Assembly: GCA_016650185.1 (NCBI GenBank)
Contig: JAENWE010000055.1
Location: 1-45,298 of the forward strand
Direction: 5' to 3'
DNA length: 45,298 bases
From: Vicinamibacteria bacterium
GTDB taxonomy: Bacteria > Acidobacteriota > Vicinamibacteria > Fen-336 > JAGNNV01
Positions 16,689 through 24,935 of the stretch are shown one piece after another. The notes beneath the pieces were generated by a model, which worked only from the letters and a program-made list of their open reading frames with translations, did no database searches and had not been told where the DNA came from. The position numbers and the translations under genes are program-made. Positions within the stretch are counted from its first letter, which is position 1, and each line of letters starts with the position of its first letter.

Positions 16689-17327
16689 TCAGGCGTCTTC
16701 ACGCCAGGCCGCGTAAGCGAGATATCCGACCGAGGTGTCGTAGGCGGTCGCGTTCAGCAAATTCAGATTCTCGATCACCCCCCAACCCAATCGGCCAATG
16801 AGGTCGATATAGACCACAAAGATCACCAGGTAGGGCACGTATCCAAGAATGATGGATCTGGTGAAGGCGGGCACCGGGATCTGATACCAGACGATCAGCA
16901 GAGCCACGAAGGCCAGGCACCAAATCCCGGCTGTAGTGATCCCCGGCTGGTAGCGCGCCATGTCGGAGTAGTCCGTATTGGGAGGGGTCAGCAGGAAGAC
17001 GGTCAACGATGAACCCGCAACGGCGAGGGCCAGGAAGCCCCGGACGCGATTTGCGATTCCAGAGAAGGCCGTGAACGCCCGGAAGGAAAGCTCCAAAGAC
17101 AGCGCGAACAAGAGGGAGTCATAGATCCCTTGCTTTACGATGAATGCTTCAGGCGTGTAGAAGGAATCGGGGAAGAGGAGAATGAGGGCGGTGAACAACG
17201 TGGCGGCGGCGGCATAGGCCGAGAACACGAATGACTGGCTGATTTTCCCTCGCCGCACAATTCCCGCACACATCGCGGCCAGAAGCCCGAGGCTGAGTAC
17301 AACGAGGGCGCGGTTAAGGGTTCCCAC
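16689..17327 (-). CDS. Polytopic membrane protein, unknown family
   Basis: A 212-residue protein with about six or seven hydrophobic segments, for example ALVVLSLGLLAAMCAGIV, AAAATLFTALILLF, GFLALAVAGSSLTVFLL and VPYLVIFVVYIDLIG. I cannot assign a family. It lies 24 bp after the GAF/Fis-type regulator gene and immediately before a coupled membrane-anchored gene. All are on the minus strand, suggesting an operon of regulator plus two envelope proteins. Confidence 0.78.
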   Translation of the reverse strand: MGTLNRALVVLSLGLLAAMCAGIVRRGKISQSFVFSAYAAAATLFTALILLFPDSFYTPEAFIVKQGIYDSLLFALSLELSFRAFTAFSGIANRVRGFLALAVAGSSLTVFLLTPPNTDYSDMARYQPGITTAGIWCLAFVALLIVWYQIPVPAFTRSIILGYVPYLVIFVVYIDLIGRLGWGVIENLNLLNATAYDTSVGYLAYAAWREDA

Positions 17328-17351
17328 AGACTGTTCTACCGTTGGCCGATA

Positions 17352-17960
17352 TCACGCAATGAGCGGCTTCGAGAGGCGAGGCACCTTCTTGCGCGCGATG
17401 CCAAACGCGGCGAGGCGCATGTAGAGCGTCCGTCGCGTAACCCCCAACTCCCGCGAGACGCGGGCGATGTTCCAATCGTTCTCCTCGAGGAGCCTCTGGA
17501 TTCCGGCGCGGTTGGCATCGACCCGATTCACGGTCGCAACTCGTGGTCCCGCCGACGCCTCGAGGGCGCCCACCGCCTTGGCCATGGCCAGCAGAAACGG
17601 ACGCAACTCCTTGGGCTCGGCCGACCCGGGGCTCTCGAGATAAACCCAGCCGAGCTTGGAATCGCCGTCTCCGGTGATCGGTGCGAGGGCGAAGCCCGGC
17701 GAGGAAACGACCTCGCCCTTCGCCAGGCGGGCACGATGATCCTGAAAGCGGATGGGCAGGCTGCTCAGTCCGGCCAGGGATAGCCGGTACGAAAGGAACA
17801 CATTGGCGTTCTCGCCCTGAGGGACCAGAACGGCGCCTCCTTCAGCTCCAGCAACCTCGCACATCTTTGACAGCAGCCGATCGGCGGACCGACGAGGATC
17901 GTCGGCCACGAGACTTTCAAGCATGGATCCCAGATTGTTCATAAGGCTGGATTCTGCCAT
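17352..17960 (-). CDS. GAF-like sensor with C-terminal Fis-type helix-turn-helix
   Basis: A 202-residue protein. Residues about 20-135 look like a GAF-type sensory domain (RLLSKMCEVAGAEGGAVLV, KLGWVYLESPG). Residues about 155-192 form a Fis-family DNA-binding domain (ENDWNIARVSRELGVTRRTL) like the C-terminus of NtrC-type activators. The central AAA+ ATPase of such activators is absent, so it is unlikely to drive sigma-54 promoters and more likely acts as a simple DNA-binding regulator. It heads the operon with the two membrane proteins. A sequence upstream resembles the palindrome before the EAL gene, suggesting a shared binding site (inference). Confidence 0.83.
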   Translation of the reverse strand: MAESSLMNNLGSMLESLVADDPRRSADRLLSKMCEVAGAEGGAVLVPQGENANVFLSYRLSLAGLSSLPIRFQDHRARLAKGEVVSSPGFALAPITGDGDSKLGWVYLESPGSAEPKELRPFLLAMAKAVGALEASAGPRVATVNRVDANRAGIQRLLEENDWNIARVSRELGVTRRTLYMRLAAFGIARKKVPRLSKPLIA

Positions 17961-17991
17961 AACACGCCGCTACCGCAAAACGGCAACGAAT

Positions 17992-18004
17992 ACTCTATGT
18001 ATAC
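17992..18004. promoter_or_regulatory. TATGTATAC site shared with the EAL promoter
   Basis: ACTCTATGTATAC matches 12 of 13 bases of 15929-15941 in the EAL promoter palindrome. It lies between the divergent regulator gene and 47-residue peptide gene, contains a TATACA/TATACT -10-like hexamer on either strand, and lacks a clear -35. It could be a regulator half-site or simply a -10 element. Confidence 0.4.
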
Positions 18005-18088
18005 TTTCCCACAGTCGGCCAGCCTTTGGTCCAACAGTAGTCAGCAAAACAACAAGAAAACACCTACCTAAATTAAGGAACACTCAAC

Positions 18089-18232
18089 ATGAAAGCTTTC
18101 TGGACGATCTTCTTCCTCGGTTCAATGCTTCTCGTCGGACTCGACGTCCAGGAGCGACGACATGCCTCCCAGCCCAACCCCACCGTGCCCATCGCGGGTG
18201 ACGCGACCGGCGCTCCGACTCCGCGGCCGTAG
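18089..18232 (+). CDS. Small exported or membrane peptide, 47 residues
   Basis: A short open frame with good translation signals: AAGGAA about 10 nt before the ATG. The peptide begins MKAFWTIFFLGSMLLVGLDV, a hydrophobic signal or anchor. It is followed by a basic turn (QERRH) and a Pro/Thr-rich hydrophilic tail ending TGAPTPRP. It is divergent from the GAF/Fis regulator gene, with the TATGTATAC site between them. Unknown function. The ribosome site and the hydrophobic-then-hydrophilic pattern support a real gene, but its shortness limits confidence. Confidence 0.55.
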   Translation: MKAFWTIFFLGSMLLVGLDVQERRHASQPNPTVPIAGDATGAPTPRP

Positions 18233-18506
18233 GCCTAAAGAACCGATCCGGGCGACGGCGCGGACCCACGGCTTGGGCGAAGCTGATACGACGAGTACTT
18301 CGCTCAACGGGGGCGCTAGCGCCGATGCCCGGACGGACGGACGGCAGGGGACGATGTTTTGCACCGCGTTCGCCGAGCCCCATATGGCCTCCCCGGCCGA
18401 GGGTTCCCAAAAAATCGCGTCCATCCCGGGTTGCCAAAGTGGGCCGGGCAGAATAGCGTTGTCTACACAAGCCGCCGTTTGGACGCTTTCTTCCCTGGAG
18501 AAATAA
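18233..18506 (+). other. Leader region of transketolase gene
   Basis: No gene seen in 274 bp. It holds a perfect 12-bp palindrome GGCGCTAGCGCC (18312-18323) and a short GGAC tandem repeat (about 18331-18344). It ends with a GGAG ribosome site before the tkt ATG. It matches no riboswitch class I recognise. Confidence 0.4.
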
Positions 18507-20570
18507 ATGCCGACCATCGACCTCGATCAGCTTTCCGTCAACACCATTCGCACGCTGTCCATGGACGCGGTGCAGCAGGCGAACTCCGGTCATCCCGGCA
18601 CGCCCATGGCCATGGCCCCTGTGGCGTACACGCTCTGGCAACGGCATCTCCGTTTCGACCCCAACGATCCCATCTGGCCGGACCGCGACCGCTTCGTGCT
18701 TTCCATGGGCCACGCGTCGATGCTCCTTTATTCGCTCCTGCACCTCGCCGGGGTGAAAGCGGTCAATCCCAAATACGAAGCGCTCGGAGACCTGTCCGTT
18801 CCGCTCGATGACATCAAGCGCTTCCGTCAACTCGACAGCCGATGCCCCGGCCATCCGGAATATCGATGGACCTCGGGCATCGAGACCACGACCGGGCCGC
18901 TGGGTCAGGGCGTCGCCACCAGCGTGGGAATGGCCATCGCCTCGAAATGGATGGCTGCCCGATACAACCGTCCAGGTTTCGATCTGTTCACGAATCGCGT
19001 CTATGCCCTAGCCGGTGACGGCTGCATGATGGAAGGGATTTCCCATGAAGCCGCGTCGCTCGCGGGCCACCTGCAACTCGACAACCTCTGCTGGATCTAC
19101 GACAACAACAAGATCACCATCGAGGGAGACACCTCTCTCGCCTTCAGCGAAGATGTGGCCACCCGTTTCATCGCCTACGGCTGGAACGTAACCCGAGTCG
19201 GAGACGCGAACGATCTCGGCATGCTCGATCGCGCGTATCAAAACGCCAAGCAGACCAAGGGACGGCCCACTCTGATCATCGTGGACAGCCACATCGGCTA
19301 CGGCGCGCCCAGCAAGCAGGACTCGCACTCCGCCCATGGAGAGCCGCTCGGGGCTGAAGAGATCAAGGGAACCAAGCGTTTCTACGGCTGGCCCGAAGAC
19401 GCGAAGTTCCTGGTGCCCGACGGCGTCACCGATCATTTCGCGAAGAACATGGGCGCCCGCGGCGCATCGCTCAGAAAAGACTGGATGGAGAAACTCGTCG
19501 CCTATCGCAAAGAGAACCCCGCGCTCGCCGACGAGCTCGACCGCATGCAGAAGCGGCAACTCCCCGACGGCTGGGACAAGGACCTGCCGGTCTTCCCCAC
19601 CGACGCCAAGGGCCTGGCTGGACGCGACGCCTCGCAGAAGGTTCAGAACGCGATCGCCAAGAACGTGCCCTGGTTGATCGGCGGCTCGGCCGATCTCGCT
19701 CCCTCCACCAAGACCCGGCTCACTTTCGAAGGCGCGGGTGACTTCTCGGCCGAAACCTACGGAGGGCGCAACTTCCACTTCGGCATTCGCGAGCAGGCGA
19801 TGGGCGCGGTGATGAACGGCATGTCGCTCTCGAAAGTGCGGCCCTATGGCTCGGGCTTCCTGATCTTCAGCGACTACGGCAAGGCGCCCATCCGCCTCGC
19901 CGCGATCATGGAAATTCCCGTCATCTACGTGTTCACCCACGACTCCATCGGCGTGGGCGAGGACGGCCCCACCCACCAACCCGTCGAGCAGGTGCTGTCG
20001 CTTCGCGCAGTTCCCGGCCTGATCACCATCAGACCGGCGGATGCGAATGAGGTCGCAGAGGCCTGGCGGTTCGCGATGCCTCAGAAGCACGAACCGATCG
20101 CCCTCATCCTCACTCGACAGGCCCTCCCCACCGTGGATCGAACGAAGTACGCCGCGGCGAGCGGCCTCACCAAGGGCGCCTACGTTTTGGCGGATTCCGC
20201 GGATGGAAAACCGGATGTCATTCTGATGGCGACCGGCAGCGAAGTCTCCCTCTGCTTGGAAGCGCACGAACAACTGACCACAGAAGGAGTCAAGAGCCGG
20301 GTAGTCAGCATGCCCTCCTGGGAGATCTTCGAGCATCAGTCGCAGGAATATCGCGATCAGGTGTTGCCGCCCTCGGTGACCGCCCGGGTCTCGGTCGAGC
20401 TCGGGACCACTCTGGGCTGGAGCCGGTACGTGGGCAGCACCGGAAAGGCGATCGGCATGAAGACCTTCGGCGCGTCTGCGCCGCTCAAGGAACTGCAGAA
20501 GAAATTCGGCTTCCGGCTTGAGGACGTGGTGGCTGCGGCCAAGGACCAGATCGCGGGAGCGAAGAAGTAA
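18507..20570 (+). CDS. tkt: Transketolase
   Basis: A thiamine-diphosphate enzyme moving two-carbon units between ketose and aldose phosphates in the pentose phosphate pathway. 687 residues, full length. Markers: SGHPGTPMAMAPVAYTLW at the N-terminus, GPLGQGVATSVGMA, the ThDP/Mg motif GDGCMMEGISHEAASLAG with downstream NN (YDNNKITIEGD), and in the pyrimidine domain FGIREQAMGAVMNGM and FTHDSIGVGEDGPTHQPVEQ. Start supported by GGAG 8-9 nt upstream. Its stop overlaps the rpiB start (TAATG), so the two pentose phosphate enzymes are coupled. Confidence 0.98.
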   Translation: MPTIDLDQLSVNTIRTLSMDAVQQANSGHPGTPMAMAPVAYTLWQRHLRFDPNDPIWPDRDRFVLSMGHASMLLYSLLHLAGVKAVNPKYEALGDLSVPLDDIKRFRQLDSRCPGHPEYRWTSGIETTTGPLGQGVATSVGMAIASKWMAARYNRPGFDLFTNRVYALAGDGCMMEGISHEAASLAGHLQLDNLCWIYDNNKITIEGDTSLAFSEDVATRFIAYGWNVTRVGDANDLGMLDRAYQNAKQTKGRPTLIIVDSHIGYGAPSKQDSHSAHGEPLGAEEIKGTKRFYGWPEDAKFLVPDGVTDHFAKNMGARGASLRKDWMEKLVAYRKENPALADELDRMQKRQLPDGWDKDLPVFPTDAKGLAGRDASQKVQNAIAKNVPWLIGGSADLAPSTKTRLTFEGAGDFSAETYGGRNFHFGIREQAMGAVMNGMSLSKVRPYGSGFLIFSDYGKAPIRLAAIMEIPVIYVFTHDSIGVGEDGPTHQPVEQVLSLRAVPGLITIRPADANEVAEAWRFAMPQKHEPIALILTRQALPTVDRTKYAAASGLTKGAYVLADSADGKPDVILMATGSEVSLCLEAHEQLTTEGVKSRVVSMPSWEIFEHQSQEYRDQVLPPSVTARVSVELGTTLGWSRYVGSTGKAIGMKTFGASAPLKELQKKFGFRLEDVVAAAKDQIAGAKK

Positions 20571-21013
20571 TGCGAATCGTGGTCGGCTCCGATCATGCCG
20601 GGTTCCCGCTCAAGCTGGAAATAGCGGAGGCTCTGCGCAAGGAAGGTCACGACGTCATCGACGTTGGGACCCATTCAACCGAGGCGGTCGACTACCCGGA
20701 TTCCGCCGAGGCAGTGGGCCGGGCGGTGACCGACGGCCGCGCGGAACGCGGTGTCCTGATCTGCGGAAGCGGCGTCGGGGCCTCGGTGGCGGCAAACAAG
20801 GTGAAAGGCGTGCGCGCCGCCATCTGCCATGACGCCTACTCGGCTCACCAGGGCGTCGAGCACGACGACATGAACGTGCTCGTTCTGGGGGGCCGAATCG
20901 TGGGGCCGGCCCTGGCCGGAGAGCTCGTCAAGGCCTACGTGGGCGCGAAATACACCGCGGAAGAGCGCCACGCGCGCCGCCTCGCGAAAGTTATCGCCCT
21001 CGACAACCGCTAG
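20570..21013 (+). CDS. rpiB: Ribose-5-phosphate isomerase B
   Basis: Interconverts ribulose 5-phosphate and ribose 5-phosphate, the step that feeds transketolase. 147 residues, normal for the RpiB/LacAB family. Visible motifs: VGSDHAGFPLK, DVGTHSTEAVDYPD, LICGSGVGASVAANK with the catalytic-site Cys, and AICHDAYSAHQGVEHDDMNVL. The ATG overlaps the transketolase stop by one base. Confidence 0.97.
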   Translation: MRIVVGSDHAGFPLKLEIAEALRKEGHDVIDVGTHSTEAVDYPDSAEAVGRAVTDGRAERGVLICGSGVGASVAANKVKGVRAAICHDAYSAHQGVEHDDMNVLVLGGRIVGPALAGELVKAYVGAKYTAEERHARRLAKVIALDNR

Positions 21014-21138
21014 CGCGTTCAGGAGTTCCGGGCCGGAAACACGTTGCGCCAGACCGGCTGGTGAGCGCGCTCACGTCATTCCACCAAGACGTGTGGCTAG
21101 AGTGGCCTTGTCGATTCTTTCGACGGAGGTCAAACGCC

Positions 21139-21606
21139 ATGCGACACACTCAATCGTTTCTCATCCTGCTTCTGGCCGCGAGCCCCGCCGCCGCCGCCGA
21201 TAACGGCGTGGCTCAAACCAGAGCGCTCCTGGAGATCGAGGGCCTGCTCAATCGCGTCGCAACGGCAGAGAAAGTAGGCGACGCGGCCGCCCTCGCTCAG
21301 TGCTATGAGGGCGACGGAATCCTCCTTCCTTCATCCGGTGAACCGGTCATCGGCCGAGACGAGATCGCCCGACGCTATCAGGCCATCTTCAGCGGGAACA
21401 CTCAGCGGCTGGTGCTGGAATCCGAAGAGCTTTGGGTCCTGGACGACCTGGCCGTGAGTCGCGGAGCGGCTCGGGGTCCGGCCCCTCGACACAAGGCTCA
21501 AGGTCCGATCCGCAACCGCTACGTCATGACCCTCAAGCGGCACGGAGAAACCTGGGAGATTCGCAGCCTGGTCTGGAACTCCGGCTCCCGCGTGGCCAGC
21601 CGATAG
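21139..21606 (+). CDS. Exported NTF2-like (SnoaL/DUF4440) protein
   Basis: A 155-residue protein with a cleavable signal peptide (MRHTQSFLILLLAASPAAAA). A cone-shaped NTF2-like fold is suggested by ALLEIEGLLNRVATAEKVGD, the conserved CYEGDGILLPSSGEPVIGRD segment, ARRYQAIF and the terminal beta strands YVMTLKRHGETWEIRSLVWN. The start is fixed by GGAGGT at 21125-21130, 8 nt before the ATG; an upstream GTG at 21061 would put 26 residues before the signal and is rejected. The family includes enzymes and binding proteins, so no function is assigned. Confidence 0.85.
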   Translation: MRHTQSFLILLLAASPAAAADNGVAQTRALLEIEGLLNRVATAEKVGDAAALAQCYEGDGILLPSSGEPVIGRDEIARRYQAIFSGNTQRLVLESEELWVLDDLAVSRGAARGPAPRHKAQGPIRNRYVMTLKRHGETWEIRSLVWNSGSRVASR

Positions 21607-21622
21607 CCTTCTCTACGTCCCG

Positions 21623-23374
21623 TCAGCGCACTTCGAAGCCGTAGGGCAGGCGCGCCCAGATCGTTCTGGACTGCTTCAACACACGCGCACGGAACCGATC
21701 AGCCAGCATCTCCGGCCTGAGGCTTCCGCGCGCGGAGATTCCGATCCCGTCCCAGCCATCGGCATCTTCGAAGAATCGATCGAAAGCGCTCTTGGCCGCG
21801 GGGAAGACGACCACGGCCACATCCTGGCCTGAGGCAATGTTGGCCTTGTCCTTGGCCAGCAAGAGCGCCCGGTCAAAGCCTCCCAGTTCGTCCACCAGAC
21901 CCACCCTTTTCGCCTCGGCGCCGGTCCAGACCCGGCCTTGGGCGATCTCGTGAACCCCCTCCACGTCCATATGACGGTTCTCGGCCACCAGAGCGAGGAA
22001 CCGGTCGTAGAACCGGGAGGCGAGTCCCTCGACCTTGGCCTGGTCCTCGGGAGACCAGCGCCGCGACGCGCTCGCGAACGAACCGCCTTCGCCAAAATCA
22101 ATGTAATCGTTGGTAATGCCGAGCTTGTCGAAGAGGCCCTTCAAAACGAACTTGCCGAAGAAAACGCCGATCGATCCGGTGATGGTGGTGGGATCGGCCA
22201 CGATCGCGTTCGCGGGCGCCGAGACGTAGTAGCCGCCGGAGGCTGCGTAGTCGCTCATGCTGACGATGACCGGCTTCTTGGCCACCGTGTTTTCCACTTC
22301 GCGGGCGATCACGTCGGAGGCGGAACCGGAGCCGCCGGGGGAATTGACCCTCAGAACCACGGCCTTGACCGCATCGTCCTCCGCGGCATCTCGGAGCGCC
22401 TTCGCGATGGTGTCGGAGCCGGCGACCGGGCCTGATCCGAACCCCGCATCCTGGCTCTCCCCGGAGAGGATTTCCCCGTCCACGAAGATAAGCGCCACCT
22501 TTGGGCGGGCGTCGAAAACGCCAGCCTGGTCCCGGAAATCCCGGAGGTAGCGATAGGTGTCTCCGGCCGCGTCAAGCGCCTCCGCGGGATAGTCCAGCCG
22601 GTCGACCAATCCGGCATCGAGCGCGGCCGAGCCGTCATAGGGACCCGCCGAGATCAGGGCCTCGATCTCCGCCTCGGTCTTCTTTCGCGAGGCCGCGACG
22701 GACGAGATGTAATCCCGATAGATCCCGCCGATCAGAGACCGCATCTGCTCGCGGTGCGCGGGCGTGAACTTCTTCTCGGTAAACTGGTTCGGCGCGTTCT
22801 TGTACTTCCCCATGGCCACGAACTGCGCTTCGACCCCAAGCTTGTCGAAGGCGCCCTTAAGGAACATCACCTCGGCGGAGAGTCCATGGATCTCGAGAAT
22901 GGCCTCCGGCAAGGCCACGATCTCATCGGCGGCCGAGGCGAGGTAGTACTCCATGTTCCCGCTGTCTTCCAGGAACGCGGTCACCTTCTTGCCCTTGGCG
23001 CGAACCCGCAGGAGGGCGCCGCGAAGCTCGTAGGCGCGAGCCCAGCCGAGGTCAGTGCCGCCGATCCGAACGAACACGGTCTGGAGGCCGGCTGCGTCCG
23101 CGGCCCGGTCCAGGGCCCGGATGATGGCGGGGAACGAAGGGGCCGAGTCGCCGGAAAAAGCGAGTTGAAAGGTGGGCGCCGGATTCTCGGCGAACGAACC
23201 TTCGAGAGACAGAGACAACACGTGCGAGCTCGCATCCGACTGTCGCGCGGAGGTCGAATGTCCCTGGCTCTGAACAAAGTATGCGAGGCCGCCGAGCACC
23301 ACCGCGGTGAAGGAAGCCACGAGGACGAGCCCCACCGCGATCCAAAAGAACCGTCTTCTGCGAGACATCGCCAT
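21623..23374 (-). CDS. sppA: Signal peptide peptidase SppA, 67K type
   Basis: A membrane-bound serine protease that degrades cleaved signal peptides. 583 residues, the long tandem form with two S49 domains. An N-terminal anchor (FFWIAVGLVLVASFTAVVLG) follows a basic RRRR stretch. The catalytic Lys lies in the N-domain in GKYKNAPNQFTEKKF, and the catalytic Ser in the C-domain in YAASGGYYVSAPA, as in E. coli SppA. Other markers: RVNSPGGSGSASDVI and TITGSIGVFFGKFVL. It converges with the NTF2-like gene, 16 bp between stops. Confidence 0.96.
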   Translation of the reverse strand: MAMSRRRRFFWIAVGLVLVASFTAVVLGGLAYFVQSQGHSTSARQSDASSHVLSLSLEGSFAENPAPTFQLAFSGDSAPSFPAIIRALDRAADAAGLQTVFVRIGGTDLGWARAYELRGALLRVRAKGKKVTAFLEDSGNMEYYLASAADEIVALPEAILEIHGLSAEVMFLKGAFDKLGVEAQFVAMGKYKNAPNQFTEKKFTPAHREQMRSLIGGIYRDYISSVAASRKKTEAEIEALISAGPYDGSAALDAGLVDRLDYPAEALDAAGDTYRYLRDFRDQAGVFDARPKVALIFVDGEILSGESQDAGFGSGPVAGSDTIAKALRDAAEDDAVKAVVLRVNSPGGSGSASDVIAREVENTVAKKPVIVSMSDYAASGGYYVSAPANAIVADPTTITGSIGVFFGKFVLKGLFDKLGITNDYIDFGEGGSFASASRRWSPEDQAKVEGLASRFYDRFLALVAENRHMDVEGVHEIAQGRVWTGAEAKRVGLVDELGGFDRALLLAKDKANIASGQDVAVVVFPAAKSAFDRFFEDADGWDGIGISARGSLRPEMLADRFRARVLKQSRTIWARLPYGFEVR

Positions 23375-23455
23375 GGTCTGGTCCGTTTCTGCTCCTAGAG
23401 GGCTATTCGGCGGCGATCGACGAGGGCGCTTGAGCGTGCGCCGGCCGCGGGCCGA

Positions 23456-24193
23456 CTATAGGGTGCTGAGGGCATCCATCTTCTGCCGCGCGTCCTGGAC
23501 GTACGGACTCTGAGGATGCCGATTGACCAAATCGGCATAGGCGCGACGGGCCGCAACCTTGTCACCCGACGCTTCGAGGGCGGAAGCCAGTCCAAAAATA
23601 AGCCGGTCCTTCGGAAGACCCGAGGCCGCGTCGTCGATGAGGGCCTTGTATTGGCTCGCCGCATCCTGGGCCCTGCCGTCCTGCAAGACGAGATCGGCGA
23701 GTCGCAGCCGGGCCATGGCGGGCTCAAGAGCGCCCGGATCGCGCCGGTCGGCCACTTCCTTGAGCGCCGCTTCCGCCTCCTGGATCCGGCCCAGTTCGGC
23801 CAGACACAGAGCGGAATAATAGCGGGCCCGCTTGCCGGCGGGCATCGACGAATAGCCTTTGGCCACGTCATCGAACATGGTCTTGGCCTTCTCGAACTTC
23901 TCGGCAGAGGTCTGAAAGGTCTGGCCGGCGCTCCCCGGCGCGGGAGCCAAGGCCCCCACCTCGGCGTGGAAGACCTCGGTGGCCCGGGCGAAGGCCGACT
24001 CGGCCTGGGAGACGCGGAACTTCTGCCCGTAGTAGAGGCCGCTCAGAACCAGCACCAGCCCAAGAACGGCAAGGGCGGCTTTCACCACTTCGGGCCGGAT
24101 CATGAACCCGCGGGCCCCTTTTAGCGCGTCACCGATCTCGTCGCGCTGAAGTTCTTTCTTAAGTTCCTTGTCCAAAGCCGTTTCACCTGTCAA
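23456..24193 (-). CDS. Membrane-anchored TPR protein, YfgM-like
   Basis: 245 residues. A charged N-terminus (LDKELKKELQRDEIGDAL) precedes one membrane helix (ALAVLGLVLVLSGLYYGQ), then periplasmic tetratricopeptide-like helical repeats. These include YYSALCLAELGRIQEAEAAL, ARLRLADLVLQDGRAQDAA and ARRAYADLVNRHPQSPYVQ. The architecture matches YfgM-type proteins, which associate with the Sec translocon and envelope chaperones; that role is inferred. The only suitable start is a TTG at 24193 with no clear ribosome site, so the N-terminus is uncertain. Possibly co-transcribed with sppA 81 bp downstream. Confidence 0.82.
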   Translation of the reverse strand: MTGETALDKELKKELQRDEIGDALKGARGFMIRPEVVKAALAVLGLVLVLSGLYYGQKFRVSQAESAFARATEVFHAEVGALAPAPGSAGQTFQTSAEKFEKAKTMFDDVAKGYSSMPAGKRARYYSALCLAELGRIQEAEAALKEVADRRDPGALEPAMARLRLADLVLQDGRAQDAASQYKALIDDAASGLPKDRLIFGLASALEASGDKVAARRAYADLVNRHPQSPYVQDARQKMDALSTL

Positions 24194-24204
24194 ATCGAAG
24201 AGAG

Positions 24205-24281
24205 TGGTGTGCCCGGAGGGACTTGAACCCCCAACCTTGAGCTTAGGATGCTCCTGCTCTATCCAGTTGAGCTACGGGCGC
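24205..24281 (-). tRNA. tRNA-Arg(CCU)
   Basis: Cloverleaf read on the minus strand: acceptor GCGCCCG/CGGGCAC, D-stem GCTC/GAGC, anticodon loop ATCCTAA with anticodon CCT (decodes AGG), T-arm GGGGG TTCAAGT CCCTC, discriminator A and an encoded CCA at 24205-24207. There is a C-A mismatch at the second acceptor pair and a G-A at the outer anticodon-stem pair. The 3' end lies 11 bp before the TPR gene start. Confidence 0.93.
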
Positions 24282-24353
24282 ACGAGAGTGCGACGCCGGA
24301 GTTTACCTTCGGCGCGCATCGAATGCGGCGCGCGGCCGCTTTTTAGCACCCAA

Positions 24354-24872
24354 TCAGTAGTGGATGAGACTGGTGACCACGTGAGGGGCGAGTCGGGGCC
24401 GCCCATTCAGAAAATCGAGCTCGATCAGAAAGGAAAACCCCGCGACCATACCCCGGGAACGCCCTACCAGACGTCCGGCCGCCTCCGCCGTTCCTCCGGT
24501 GGCGAGAACGTCATCCACGATGAGCGCCCGTTGCCCGGTGATCAGCGCATCCTCGTGCATCTCGATCGAGTCTTCCCCGTATTCGAGAGCATAGGTCTCG
24601 CGAACGGTGGCGCGGGGAAGTTTCTTTGGCTTCCGAATGGGCACAAAACCGCACTGTCGGCGTTGGGCCAGGGCCGCTCCGAAAATGAAACCACGGCTTT
24701 CGATGCCGATGATGAGGCCGTACTCGATGTGGCGAGTGAGTTCGTCGAGCTGCTCGATGGCGGCCGCGAAAGCGGGGCCGCTGGCCAGCAGAGGGGTGAC
24801 ATCGCGAAAGACGACCCCTGGCTTCGGGAAATCGGGGACATCGTGAATCAGGTCCTTCAGGTTGAGAGTCAT
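24354..24872 (-). CDS. apt: Adenine phosphoribosyltransferase
   Basis: Salvages adenine: adenine plus PRPP gives AMP. 172 residues, standard length. Motifs: FPKPGVVFRDVTPLL near the N-terminus, IIGIESRGFIFGAALA, VPIRKPKKLP, LEYGEDSIEMHEDA and the PRPP-binding signature ALIVDDVLATGGTAEAA. Cytosolic. It is divergent from the sulfatase gene and lies about 70 bp before tRNA-Arg on the same strand. Confidence 0.97.
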   Translation of the reverse strand: MTLNLKDLIHDVPDFPKPGVVFRDVTPLLASGPAFAAAIEQLDELTRHIEYGLIIGIESRGFIFGAALAQRRQCGFVPIRKPKKLPRATVRETYALEYGEDSIEMHEDALITGQRALIVDDVLATGGTAEAAGRLVGRSRGMVAGFSFLIELDFLNGRPRLAPHVVTSLIHY

Positions 24873-24935
24873 GGCCGCCGAGTTTATGGCCAGTGAACCT
24901 TGACCCTGTTCGGAAGCGACAACTAACCTTCAGGG

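Noticed and set aside
18233..18506. Riboswitch upstream of transketolase
   Set aside because: A palindrome and a GGAC repeat are present, but no conserved core of a known class can be matched by eye.
19008..20336. 442-codon minus-strand open frame inside transketolase
   Set aside because: Antisense shadow of a highly conserved gene; low-complexity composition.
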